NCBI GenBank assembly: GCA_964654995.1
Contig: CAZZKF010000035.1
Coordinates: forward strand, 1 to 24,404
Source of the DNA: CAZZKF01 sp964654995
GTDB lineage: Bacteria; Pseudomonadota; Alphaproteobacteria; CAZZKF01
Direction: 5' to 3'
Length of the DNA stretch: 24,404 bases
Under the pieces are notes generated by a model that was not told the origin of the DNA, did not search any database, and saw nothing but the letters and a program-made list of their open reading frames with translations. The translations under genes were made by a program, and so were the position numbers. Shown here piece after piece: positions 8,940 through 16,708 of this stretch (position 1 is the first letter of the stretch; each line of letters starts with the position of its first letter).

Positions 8940-10004
8940 CTATTCCGGCTCGCCGGCCTCGGGCGGAACGAAAGCGCGCCAGTGGCCGGGGCGCGCCGGC
9001 TGCTCCTGATAGCCTTGAAGGCGGTCGGCGGCGCGCCCGATCAAGTCTTCCGCCGCCAGCTTGTGCCGGGCCAGATAGGCGGCCAATTCCTCGAGGCTGT
9101 CGTCGACGACCTGAAAGCCGCTGGTAAGTACCGCCGAAGTCATCTGCACCGCCGTACCGCCGGCCAGAAGAAAGCGCACGATGTCGAGCCCGGTGCGCGC
9201 GCCATTGGTGGCGATCAGCGGATAGCCGGCACCGAGGTGTTCGCGTGCCTCGGCCAGCCAGCGACAGGTCAGCGCCAGCGCCCAGGGCCCGCCGATGGCC
9301 GCCCGGGTGCCGAGCATCGGCGCCTGGGTCTCAATGTCGGGCACGAAGGCCATGAACCGCCCGGCCAGCGTCACCGCATCCGCCCCGCCACGCTGCGCTG
9401 CCGCGGCCAGACCGGCGACGTCTTCGCTTTGGCCGGTGAGCTTGACCCACAGCGGGATCGTCACGGCGGCGCGCACGGCGCGGACGATCATGGTCACCCG
9501 CTCGGCCCGGCGCTCCAGAGCAATCGAACCCCTGGCCGCCTCGTCGCCGTGCGGGGCGCCGATGTTGAGCTCGAGAATGCGGATGCCGGCGGCCTCGACC
9601 TCACGGGCCAGCGCGCAGGCGGCCTCGAGATCGGCGAGGATCAGGCTGGCGATCACGAAGGCGTCGTGCGTGCGGGCTTCTTTGTCGAGTTCGGCCAGCG
9701 TTGCGATCCACTCTTCCGGGTCGCGCTGAATGAGGCCGGAGCGGCAGAACAACTGGGCGTCCGGAGGCGGGGCAAAATCCCACGCCAGACGGTTCCAGCG
9801 CGAATCCAGCAGCACATAGTCGGTGCGATCGAGCTGGTCGCGCGCCGCCGCGCTTTCGTTGAACGATTTGGCGATGACCGCGCCGGCCCCGGCTTCGAGC
9901 GCGGCGCGAATGCCGCCGGGTGTCATCAGATGCTCGCCGGCGCCGCAGATCAGCGGGTTCTTGAGCCGGATGGCGCCGATGCGGACCGCGGTGGCGACGG
10001 CCAT
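8940..10004 (-). CDS. dihydroorotate dehydrogenase/PreA-like flavoprotein lacking the catalytic Cys
   Basis: A 354-residue TIM-barrel protein of the class 1 DHOD / dihydropyrimidine dehydrogenase (PreA) family, expected to bind FMN. VRIGAIRLKNPLICGAGEH at the start, LWVKLTGQSEDVAGLA, GGADAVTLAGRF and the phosphate-binding end PLIATNGARTGLDIVRFLLAGGTAVQMTSA support the fold. In class 1 enzymes the motif N-x-S-C-P-(N/H) supplies the catalytic Cys or Ser. Here it is N147-I-G-A-P-H, with Ala150 in that place, so normal dihydroorotate oxidation is unlikely. It is the last gene of the ligB-hpaB-cupin operon (eight bases after the cupin stop), which suggests an oxidoreductase role in aromatic metabolism. 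Annotation as pyrD would be misleading. Confidence 0.82.
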   Translation of the reverse strand: MAVATAVRIGAIRLKNPLICGAGEHLMTPGGIRAALEAGAGAVIAKSFNESAAARDQLDRTDYVLLDSRWNRLAWDFAPPPDAQLFCRSGLIQRDPEEWIATLAELDKEARTHDAFVIASLILADLEAACALAREVEAAGIRILELNIGAPHGDEAARGSIALERRAERVTMIVRAVRAAVTIPLWVKLTGQSEDVAGLAAAAQRGGADAVTLAGRFMAFVPDIETQAPMLGTRAAIGGPWALALTCRWLAEAREHLGAGYPLIATNGARTGLDIVRFLLAGGTAVQMTSAVLTSGFQVVDDSLEELAAYLARHKLAAEDLIGRAADRLQGYQEQPARPGHWRAFVPPEAGEPE

Positions 10005-10012
10005 TCCGCGTC

Positions 10013-10345
10013 TCAGGCGTATTCGGGGCGCCTGGGCGTGAAGACGTCGAGATTGAGGACTTCCTCGTCGCCGACCACCTCGGCGTGATGGGTGACATCG
10101 GGCGGGATCACGATCACCCCGCCGGGCCCCAGGCGGATCACGTCGTCACCGACATGGAAATCGACCTGGCCCTGAAGGATATAGGCGATCTGCTCGTAAT
10201 GATGCGAATGCGGGCGCGGTTCATGGCCGGGCTTCAGGCGGTGCAACGCCAGCGTCGCGCCTTCGCCGCTGAACGCCTTGCGATCGACGCCGTCGCGCAC
10301 CGGCTGCCAGTCGATCTTGCTCCAGTCGATGGTCGGAACCGTCAT
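10013..10345 (-). CDS. small cupin-domain protein
   Basis: A 110-residue single-domain cupin. Motif 1 is G40-HEPRP-H46-S-H48-HY-E51 with Gly59. Motif 2 is GPGGVIVIPPDVTHH with His86. Together these give the usual His/His/Glu/His metal site. Such proteins can be small dioxygenases, isomerases or sensors, and sequence alone does not decide. The ATG at 10345 (MTVPTIDW) is preferred, with AAGGGGGG ending nine bases upstream; an ATG at 10354 touches that purine run and is less likely. It sits 25 bases after hpaB and eight before the DHOD-like gene, so it belongs to the aromatic operon. A role in handling a ring-cleavage product or metal-dependent step is inference. Confidence 0.85.
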   Translation of the reverse strand: MTVPTIDWSKIDWQPVRDGVDRKAFSGEGATLALHRLKPGHEPRPHSHHYEQIAYILQGQVDFHVGDDVIRLGPGGVIVIPPDVTHHAEVVGDEEVLNLDVFTPRRPEYA

Positions 10346-10370
10346 CTTGCGCATCCCCCCTTGGTATCGG

Positions 10371-11882
10371 CTACTCGGCGGCCTTGGATCGCGGCAAAAA
10401 GGCCGGGCCTTCGCCGGAGGTATTCTGCCTCGATTCCAGGTCGTCGAGCAAATTCCAGATGCGCTCGATGTAATCGTCCTTGTCGTACATGGCGTACTGC
10501 TGGCCGGCAAGGCGCACCGGATCGCCGGAATAATAGCGCTCGTAAAGCTGCTGGCGGCCGGCAAAGCTGGTGATCGAGGCATCGCACGCCAGGCGGAACA
10601 GCTTGATGCGCGATTTCGAATCGGCATTCACCGCCTGGAAATATTTGTCCACCGCTTCGGCCGCCCCGCCCTGGGTTTCGGCGTAGGAGGGGACGGCAAC
10701 CAGGCCGCCGGCACCCAGCGTCTGGATGATCTCGCACATCCGGATGAACATCTTGGGAAACGTCATGCGCACCACCCACAGGGGGTTCCGGTTCGGCATC
10801 ACGGTGCCGAACGGCGACGGCTCGGCATCCGCCTCGCTGGCCCTGAGACAGGCGCGGACCATTTCGGCGAAATTGATCAGCTCCGAGAGCATGCCCTGAA
10901 CGTGCAGGTGCTGGTCGACCTTCGTGGTCTTCACCATCGCGAAGGCGAGGCCCATCATGAATTCCGCCTTGGCCAGGTTCTTGGTCGAGAACTGGTGCAT
11001 GATCTGGGGCATGGCGCCGGTGCGCAAATACAGCCCGTTGCACATGTCGGCGTCGCGGTGGATGAACAGCCGCTCCCAGGGGATCAGCACATCGTCGAAG
11101 ATGACCATGGCGTCCTGCTCATCAAGGCGCGAGGACAGCGGATAATCCATCGGCGAGCCGGCCTGGCGGTGCACGACGCTGGGCCGGCAGATGATCTTGA
11201 GACCCGGGGCGTCGAGCGGCACGGCAAAGCCGAAGGCATAGGGCGCGGCTTCCGGGGTGTTCGAGATGTAGGTCGAGGGCATGACCATCATCTCGTGCGA
11301 GAAGGTCGCCAGGGTTGCCACCATCCGGGCGCCGCGGATGATCACCCCGGCATCGGTTTCCTTGATGATCTTGGCCGCCAGGTCCTTGTCCTGCTGCTCG
11401 ACCGGCTTGGAGCGATCGACCTGCGGGTTGATCAGGGTGTGGGTCATGCAGATGTCATTCTCGCGACAGTATTCGTAGAAATTCCAGATGTTGTCGCCGA
11501 ACTGCTTGTCCTTCTTGCCGAACTCGTCGCGGGCGGCGGCAAAGCCCGAGAGGTGGATGTTCATGAAATCGGGGCTGCGGCCGAACATGCCGCAGGTGGC
11601 GTCCATCCAGGTCTTGACCATGGCCCGGCGCCGGGCCAGATCGTCGGCACTTTTCGGCTGGATGTAGGAAAGGCCGACGCGATCGCCGCTGGTCGGCGAT
11701 TCATAGGTCATGATGTCGATCAGCTCCGGGTCGTGCTGCATGTCGTAGAGCTCGGCCATGCTCTGGGCGGCGCCGGCAAAACGCGGGTCGGTGACCACGT
11801 CCTTGACCCGCTCGCCATCGATCCAGATCTCGCGGTCGTCGCGCAGCGAGTCGAGATATTGCTGTCCGGTTCTGATCCCCAT
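10371..11882 (-). CDS. FADH2-dependent phenolic monooxygenase, HpaB family
   Basis: A 503-residue oxygenase component of the 4-hydroxyphenylacetate 3-monooxygenase family, which uses reduced FAD from a separate reductase to add a hydroxyl ortho to a phenol. Family features are the N-terminus RTGQQYLDSLRDDREIWIDG, CGMFGRSPDFMN, IIRGARMVATLATFSHEMMV, FDDVLIPWERLFIHRD and the C-terminal helical bundle. In characterised HpaB the ring-side residues are Arg, Tyr and His. Arg102 and His148 appear to be kept, but the Tyr position is Phe106, so the substrate may differ. It starts 27 bases after ligB with AGAGGA eight bases before the ATG. The only reductase candidate in view is the flavin reductase at 21385-21888. 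True substrate unknown. Confidence 0.9.
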   Translation of the reverse strand: MGIRTGQQYLDSLRDDREIWIDGERVKDVVTDPRFAGAAQSMAELYDMQHDPELIDIMTYESPTSGDRVGLSYIQPKSADDLARRRAMVKTWMDATCGMFGRSPDFMNIHLSGFAAARDEFGKKDKQFGDNIWNFYEYCRENDICMTHTLINPQVDRSKPVEQQDKDLAAKIIKETDAGVIIRGARMVATLATFSHEMMVMPSTYISNTPEAAPYAFGFAVPLDAPGLKIICRPSVVHRQAGSPMDYPLSSRLDEQDAMVIFDDVLIPWERLFIHRDADMCNGLYLRTGAMPQIMHQFSTKNLAKAEFMMGLAFAMVKTTKVDQHLHVQGMLSELINFAEMVRACLRASEADAEPSPFGTVMPNRNPLWVVRMTFPKMFIRMCEIIQTLGAGGLVAVPSYAETQGGAAEAVDKYFQAVNADSKSRIKLFRLACDASITSFAGRQQLYERYYSGDPVRLAGQQYAMYDKDDYIERIWNLLDDLESRQNTSGEGPAFLPRSKAAE

Positions 11883-11909
11883 CGGTCTTTCCTCTGAATA
11901 AGCGCGCCG

Positions 11910-12743
11910 TCAGTCGGCGTCCTCGAAGACAAGCAGGCCGTAGCCGGTGATCTGCGGGGCGTAATAGGCGCGGTGGATGCGCCGGACCTTCGGCGCCAGG
12001 GCGCCGCGCATGCCCAGCCACATGATCATCTCGACCGACTCCGCCCCGCCCAGGCGCATGAAGTCCTCATGGCTGTATTCCGCGAGACTGTCCGGGTCGC
12101 TCTCCAGCGTGTCCATGAAATAATTGTCCCAGTCGGGATTGACGAAGCCGAAGCGGGTGCCATGCAACTGATGGGACATGCCACCCGTTCCCATCACCAC
12201 GACGCTCAGATCCCGGTCATACGTTTCCACCGCCCGGCGCAACGCCTGGCCCAGCTTGTAGAGCCGGCGTGCGGTCGGCACGGGGTGCTGTATGACGTTG
12301 ACGGCCAGCGGCAGAATTTTCACCGGCCACGGGTCCTCACAAAGGTAGGGGAGCGGGGACAATATCCCGTGGTCGATGGTCAGTTCCTGGCAGACCGTGA
12401 GATCGAACTCGTCGCGGATCAGGGCCCGGGTGACATGCCGGGCGAAATCGAGATCGCCCGTGAGTTCGGAAAAGGCGCGCTTGCCCCAGCCCTCGTCGGC
12501 CAGCGGGAAGCGTTCCGCCACGCCGATCGCAAAGGTCGGGTAGGCGTCGAAAAAGAACCGGTCCATGTGGTCGTTGTAGAAAATGATCAGGAGATCCGGC
12601 GCCACCTGTTTGAGCCAGGCGCGGGCCGGCCTGAAACCGTCGAACAGCGGCTTCCACCGGGGGTCCTGCTCGAACCCCTTGTCGTAGGCATAGGCCATGG
12701 AGGGCGCATGCGAGGTGGCGATGCCGCCGACGATCCGTGCCAT
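11910..12743 (-). CDS. ligB: class III extradiol dioxygenase beta subunit, LigB type
   Basis: The catalytic subunit of a protocatechuate 4,5-dioxygenase-like enzyme, 277 residues, which uses non-haem Fe(II) and O2 to open a catechol ring next to its hydroxyls. It lines up with Sphingobium LigB along its length. His12 (ATSHAPS), His59 (FYNDHMD) and Glu238 (ESVEMIMW) match the iron ligands, and His191 in GTGGMSHQLHG matches the catalytic base. Gallate and related trihydroxy substrates remain possible. AGGAG stands eight bases before the ATG. Its partner ligA is upstream but separated by a 234-base regulatory-looking spacer; downstream genes follow within 27 bases. The enzyme class is certain, the exact substrate is not. 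Confidence 0.92.
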   Translation of the reverse strand: MARIVGGIATSHAPSMAYAYDKGFEQDPRWKPLFDGFRPARAWLKQVAPDLLIIFYNDHMDRFFFDAYPTFAIGVAERFPLADEGWGKRAFSELTGDLDFARHVTRALIRDEFDLTVCQELTIDHGILSPLPYLCEDPWPVKILPLAVNVIQHPVPTARRLYKLGQALRRAVETYDRDLSVVVMGTGGMSHQLHGTRFGFVNPDWDNYFMDTLESDPDSLAEYSHEDFMRLGGAESVEMIMWLGMRGALAPKVRRIHRAYYAPQITGYGLLVFEDAD

Positions 12744-12977
12744 CCGCTTCGCTCCTGAACAGGTTCCGGGCCCGCTTGTGCGCGCCTTCTGTTTCCCTTA
12801 TCGAAACACTGTTTTGCAGAGCGGTCAAGTTCTTGTTGGTTCGGGGCGCACAAGACGGCCGCAAAACGACTCAAAAACGCACAAAAACGGACAAAAACGC
12901 GCCAAGAAGCGCCCGAAAACGATCGAATTCGGCGTTCGGACCCGGCTGATTCGGATGTTTCGCCGCCGCCGGCGGCG
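12744..12977 (-). promoter_or_regulatory. ligA-ligB spacer: probable promoter/operator for the ligB operon
   Basis: This 234-base gap interrupts two subunit genes that are normally adjacent. Next to the ligA stop is a GC-rich perfect hairpin (12961-12977). Then come A-tracts spaced about ten bases apart (12863-12919). Closer to ligB is a TTGACC box (12823-12828, minus-strand reading) and an inverted repeat TGTTTC-N7-GAAACA (12790-12808), about 50-65 bases before the ligB ATG. No good -10 box could be placed. The layout suggests a separately controlled promoter with a dyad operator and bent upstream DNA. I see no ORF with coding character in it. Confidence 0.5.
12862..12900. repeat. ten-base direct repeats carrying phased A-tracts
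   Basis: Four successive CAAAA(A)CG units start at 12862, 12872, 12882 and 12892, an exact ten-base period; the last three are CAAAAACG. Shorter purine runs continue near the phase at 12904-12908 and 12916-12919. A-tracts repeated once per helical turn are a known cause of intrinsic DNA curvature. The stretch is strikingly A-rich on this strand for such a GC-rich region. Confidence 0.85.
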
Positions 12978-13361
12978 TCAGGGCAGCGCCTCGCGGTTGG
13001 CGACGCCGGTGGGCCCCGGCGGCCGGGTGGCGAGAAATTCGTCGAGGCTCTGCCCACGCATCCGGGCGCCGATCTGCAGCAGGGTGAGCCCCAGGGTGGC
13101 GGCAATCTTGAGGATCAGATAGATGCTGCCGCCGCGGGCGATCATGCCGCTCCAGTCGCGGGCCCGGACCAGCGCCTTTTCCGCCTCGCTGAGGCCGAGT
13201 TTTTCCATATAGGATTCTTCGTCGGCCAGAAAGGCCTGGCGGTTGTCCGGGTCGGTGAGCGTGCTGGCGAGCTTGTTGAGGCGATAGCCGGCCCGCACGC
13301 GGGCGAGGTCGAGCACATAGGTGGCGGGTGCATCGAGCGTGAAATCAGGATCGGTGGACAT
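12978..13361 (-). CDS. ligA: protocatechuate 4,5-dioxygenase alpha subunit
   Basis: The small helical subunit that closes over the active site of LigB-type dioxygenases, 127 residues. YRLNKLASTLTDPDNRQAFLADEESYMEKLGLSEAEKALV, ARDWSGMIARGGSIYLILKIAATLG and MRGQSLDEFLATRPPG follow the LigA pattern, including the conserved RDW and GG-x-IY segments. GGGAG precedes the ATG by eight bases. It follows the feruloyl-CoA synthase-like gene by 78 bases; a weak TATAGA box lies inside that gap (13414-13419), so it may have its own promoter. The catalytic partner LigB is next downstream but 234 bases away, an unusual arrangement that implies independent control of the two subunits. Confidence 0.92.
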   Translation of the reverse strand: MSTDPDFTLDAPATYVLDLARVRAGYRLNKLASTLTDPDNRQAFLADEESYMEKLGLSEAEKALVRARDWSGMIARGGSIYLILKIAATLGLTLLQIGARMRGQSLDEFLATRPPGPTGVANREALP

Positions 13362-13439
13362 CGGCCGGTCTCCCAGGCTTGCGCGCGACGTCCCCGCATC
13401 TCCCCCGGGACGATCTATAGCACAGCCCGGGCCCGGCCG

Positions 13440-15320
13440 TCACTTGTCGATGACGATCACCTCGGCGTCCGGCGGCTCGGCATAGATCCGGGCGAGCTGA
13501 TCGGCGCGCCGCTCGAGGACCGCGCGCTGGTTGATATAGCCCTTGTCGGTGATCTCGCCGGCGTCCGTATCCGGCGGCTCGGCCAGCAGCAGGACGCGCG
13601 CAATCCGCATCGACGATCCCGAATGGCTGCGATTGTGCCGGGCCAGCCCGTCGCGGATGCGGGCGATCACGCGTGGGTGGCGAATCAGGGTTTCCGTATC
13701 CGCCTCTTCGCCCAGCCCGCAGAGGTCGCGGCAGGCGGTGACGTTGATCCACGCCATGATGCCGATGAATTCCCGGTCATGGCCGGTGATCACCGCGTCC
13801 TGGAGCACCGGCGAGGTGGCGGCCAGCACCTGCGTGCGCAGCTTGCCGGCGTTCACCCAGGTGCCGGTCAGCAGCTTGAAGTCCTCGGCCACCCGGCCGT
13901 CGAAGACGATGCCCTTTTCCGGGTGCTCGGGATCGGCGAAGCGGCCGGCATCGCCGATGCAGTAGAAGCCTTCGTCGTCGAAAACGGCGGCGGTCGCCTC
14001 CGGCTGGCGCAGATAGCCGGGCATGATGCTGGGCCCGCGCAGCCGCATCTCCAGCTTGGTGCCGGCGGGCACGAACTTGAGCTCGATGCCGGGCAGAGGC
14101 AGGCCGATGACGCGGACGTCCGCCGTCGGGAAATGGACGGTGGTGGCGACCGGCGCGGTCTCGGTCGAGCCCCAGCCGGCGGCCATGAAGACGCTGTGGC
14201 CGGTGGCCGCGCGGGACAGCGCATCGAGGCGCTGCCACAGATCCTCGGGCAGGGCGGCGGCGGCATAGAACAGCATCTGGAGGCGGCGAAAGAAGCGGTC
14301 GCGAAGGCCCTCGTCGCGCTCCATGATCGGCACCAGCTGGGCGTATCCGGCCGGCACGTTGAAATAGATGGTGGGTGAGACGAGGCGCAGGTTCTCGACC
14401 GTGCGCTCGATCAGGTCCGGGGTCGGCTTGCCGTCGTCGATGTAAAGGGTGCCGCCGTGATAGAGCACCAGGTTGAAATTGTGGTTGCCGCCGAAGGTGT
14501 GGTTCCACGGCAGCCAGTCGACGAGGACCGGCGGCGTTTCTTCAAGGAACGGCCAGACCTGGGCCATCATCTGCTGGTTGGAGCACAGCATGCGCTGGCT
14601 GTTGATCACCCCCTTGGGCACGCCCGTGGAGCCCGAGGTGAACAGATATTTGGCCACCGTATCGGGCCCGACGCGGGCTTGCGCCTCGGCCAGCCGCGGC
14701 CCCGGTTCGGTTGCCAGCAGGGCGTCGATGGGGATGGCGTCGCCGGACGCCTCGCCGCCGGCGGTCACCACGTCCACACCCGCAAGATCGAGGGCATCGA
14801 GCGCCCGGGCAAAACGGTCCAGCGGACTGGCGTAGATGAGGCCCGGTTCGACCAGCGAAAAGACGTGTTTGAGCTTGGCGAAATCCTGGCTGATGAGCGA
14901 ATAGGCCGGCGAGATCGGCGCCACCGGAATGCCGGCCAGCATCGCACCCTGGGTCAAGAGCGCATGATCGATGCTGTTCCCCGACAGGATCATCAACGGG
15001 CGATCGGGCGACAGGCCGCGCGCCAGCAGCGCCTCGCCCAGGCGTTCGGCCGCATCCAGCGCCTCGCCATAGGTCACCGTGCGCCAGCCCGCACCATCGC
15101 GCTCGGCCAGGAAAACGGTATCGGGCCGTACCTTGGCCCAATGGCGCAACAGCACGCCGAGCGACGGCGGATAGGCCTCCAGCTTGCGCGGCGAGCGCAG
15201 GATCATGACGCCGCCGTCGCGCCGCTCGATGTCGATCTCCGCCGGCGCGAGGGCGAGCGCCGGCGCCGCGCCGGCGTCCGCCGGTCCTGAGGCGCTGTCG
15301 ATCGGTCCGGTCTTGCTCAT
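13440..15320 (-). CDS. fcs: feruloyl-CoA synthase-like acyl-CoA ligase
   Basis: A 626-residue adenylate-forming ligase that should activate a hydroxycinnamic acid (ferulate, caffeate or p-coumarate) with ATP and CoA. The P-loop is YLFTSGSTGVPKG (225-237). DWLPWNHTFGGNHNFN (268-283) is characteristic of the feruloyl-CoA synthase subgroup. GWGSTETAP is the A5 motif, FDGRVAEDFKLLTGTWVNAG the hinge region, and DAGEITDKGYINQRAVL near the C-terminus holds the catalytic Lys. The first 30 residues are Ala-rich and probably flexible. Its ATG overlaps the stop of the M48 protease gene (ATGA, 15317-15320). The hydratase/lyase and vanillin dehydrogenase that normally follow this step are absent from the window, so the route is incomplete here. 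Confidence 0.88.
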   Translation of the reverse strand: MSKTGPIDSASGPADAGAAPALALAPAEIDIERRDGGVMILRSPRKLEAYPPSLGVLLRHWAKVRPDTVFLAERDGAGWRTVTYGEALDAAERLGEALLARGLSPDRPLMILSGNSIDHALLTQGAMLAGIPVAPISPAYSLISQDFAKLKHVFSLVEPGLIYASPLDRFARALDALDLAGVDVVTAGGEASGDAIPIDALLATEPGPRLAEAQARVGPDTVAKYLFTSGSTGVPKGVINSQRMLCSNQQMMAQVWPFLEETPPVLVDWLPWNHTFGGNHNFNLVLYHGGTLYIDDGKPTPDLIERTVENLRLVSPTIYFNVPAGYAQLVPIMERDEGLRDRFFRRLQMLFYAAAALPEDLWQRLDALSRAATGHSVFMAAGWGSTETAPVATTVHFPTADVRVIGLPLPGIELKFVPAGTKLEMRLRGPSIMPGYLRQPEATAAVFDDEGFYCIGDAGRFADPEHPEKGIVFDGRVAEDFKLLTGTWVNAGKLRTQVLAATSPVLQDAVITGHDREFIGIMAWINVTACRDLCGLGEEADTETLIRHPRVIARIRDGLARHNRSHSGSSMRIARVLLLAEPPDTDAGEITDKGYINQRAVLERRADQLARIYAEPPDAEVIVIDK

Positions 15321-16708
15321 TGGGTCAGGTTTTCCGCCTTCCAGCGCATGGCCATGAGAATCCGGTTATAGCCGCTCGGATGGTCATAGAAAACGAACTC
15401 TTCCAGCGGCGTCGGGTGCATCTTGCGATAGGTGCTGAGCTTGAGCGCGATCTGCGCAAATCCATCCGGTTCGCGGGCGGCGTTCAGCCCGAAGATGTCG
15501 GCTTCGCGCTCGCTTACGCGGCTGATCGTATTGGTCACCGGCGTCATGACGAAGAAGTAGGCCGCGATCAGGGCGGCGATCAGCGGCAGGCCGGCGACAT
15601 CGCCGATATCGCGCACCCCCCAGGCCCGGCCCCAGCGGGCGCAGACCCGCTTGAAGCCCCAGGCAACGAAGGCGAAGCCGCCAACGATCACCAGCCCGAA
15701 CCAGGTCAGCAGCACATAGATGTGGCCGAGCAGATAATGGCCCATTTCATGGCCCATCACCGCCTTGATCTCGGGCAGGCTCGCCTGATTGAGCAGATTG
15801 TCATTGAGCGAGATGCGCATGGTGCCGAGAAGCCCGCTGACGTTGGCGCTGATGCGCGTCGTCTGGCGCGAGGCATCGACCAGATAGACCTCGTCGGCCG
15901 GCACGCCGTTGGCCCGCGCCATCGACAGCACGGCGGCCCGCACCGGGCCTTCTTCCAGTGGCGTATAGGTGTTGAACAACGGCGCGATGAACACCGGGGA
16001 AATCAGCATGACAAAGGCGAAGAAGACCACGGTCACGCCGGCGCCCCACAGCCACCAGGTCTGACGGGCCTTGCGGATGACGCCGTAAATCGCCACCAGC
16101 AGCAGCCCCAGCAGCACGATGTTGACGCCGAAGTTGACGGCGAAATCGCGGAACCAGGGGCCGAAGGTCTGGGTCGCCAGACCGTACTGGTGCTCGCGGA
16201 TATAACCGGTGTAAAGCGTCCAGGGAAAAAACAGCACGGTGGTCACGGCGATATATTGCGCGACATAGACGAAGCTGTGCACCGGCTTCTTGCCGGTGAC
16301 GCGCTCGGCCCAGTCGCGCATCCGCGCCGACCACCGGCTCTTGAGCAGAAACAGGTTGATCAGCAGCGTGATCAGCACGCCCCACAGCAGGATCCAGTAG
16401 CCGCCTTCGAAATAGGCGTCGGAGCGGGCCCGGTCCTCGGCGCTGATCGTCGCCAGATAGCGTGTCGTCTCGGCCACCGGGTCGAAGGCCGCGGGCGGCG
16501 TTGCGGCGGTTGCGCTGGTGGCCTCGGGACCTGCGGATTCGACGCTTGTCCCGGTCTCGCCGGCGGGTGTCGCTTCGGCGCTCGCCGGGGCCTCGCCGGC
16601 AGGTGTATCCTGCGCCCGGGCCATGGGGCCGAGCGCCAGCACGCCCGCCGCCAGAACGCAGAGGGCTGCGATTCGGATCCATTCCCTCGAGACAGAACGC
16701 TGTATCAT
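15317..16708 (-). CDS. M48 family membrane zinc metalloprotease (Ste24-like)
   Basis: A 463-residue membrane peptidase. A signal peptide or first helix (about 11-32, ending ARAQD) is followed by a Thr/Ala/Pro/Glu-rich linker (33-78). Membrane segments lie near 104-123, 149-167, 190-210, 219-248, 330-350 and 372-390. The zinc site is HEMGH at 320-324 with the third ligand in SEREAD (400-404). YDHPSGYNRI (441-450) matches the DHP motif of CAAX protease 1-like enzymes. Members cleave membrane or misfolded proteins; the substrate here is unknown. ATG 16708 was chosen because GGGGGAG precedes it by six bases. It overlaps the CoA-ligase gene by four bases, so translation of the two is coupled, although no functional link is obvious. 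Confidence 0.9.
   Translation of the reverse strand: MIQRSVSREWIRIAALCVLAAGVLALGPMARAQDTPAGEAPASAEATPAGETGTSVESAGPEATSATAATPPAAFDPVAETTRYLATISAEDRARSDAYFEGGYWILLWGVLITLLINLFLLKSRWSARMRDWAERVTGKKPVHSFVYVAQYIAVTTVLFFPWTLYTGYIREHQYGLATQTFGPWFRDFAVNFGVNIVLLGLLLVAIYGVIRKARQTWWLWGAGVTVVFFAFVMLISPVFIAPLFNTYTPLEEGPVRAAVLSMARANGVPADEVYLVDASRQTTRISANVSGLLGTMRISLNDNLLNQASLPEIKAVMGHEMGHYLLGHIYVLLTWFGLVIVGGFAFVAWGFKRVCARWGRAWGVRDIGDVAGLPLIAALIAAYFFVMTPVTNTISRVSEREADIFGLNAAREPDGFAQIALKLSTYRKMHPTPLEEFVFYDHPSGYNRILMAMRWKAENLTQ

Noticed and set aside
12961..12977. Perfect GC-rich hairpin just after the ligA stop as a terminator
   Set aside because: The arms are strong but on the ligA strand the hairpin is followed by GAAAC rather than a T-run, so it is not a standard intrinsic terminator. 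It may still slow polymerase or shield the 3' end.
12697..13122. 141-codon plus-strand open frame across the ligA-ligB spacer
   Set aside because: It overlaps both lig genes in antisense and reads through the repeated A-tracts as Lys/Thr/Asn-rich low-complexity sequence; no ribosome site.
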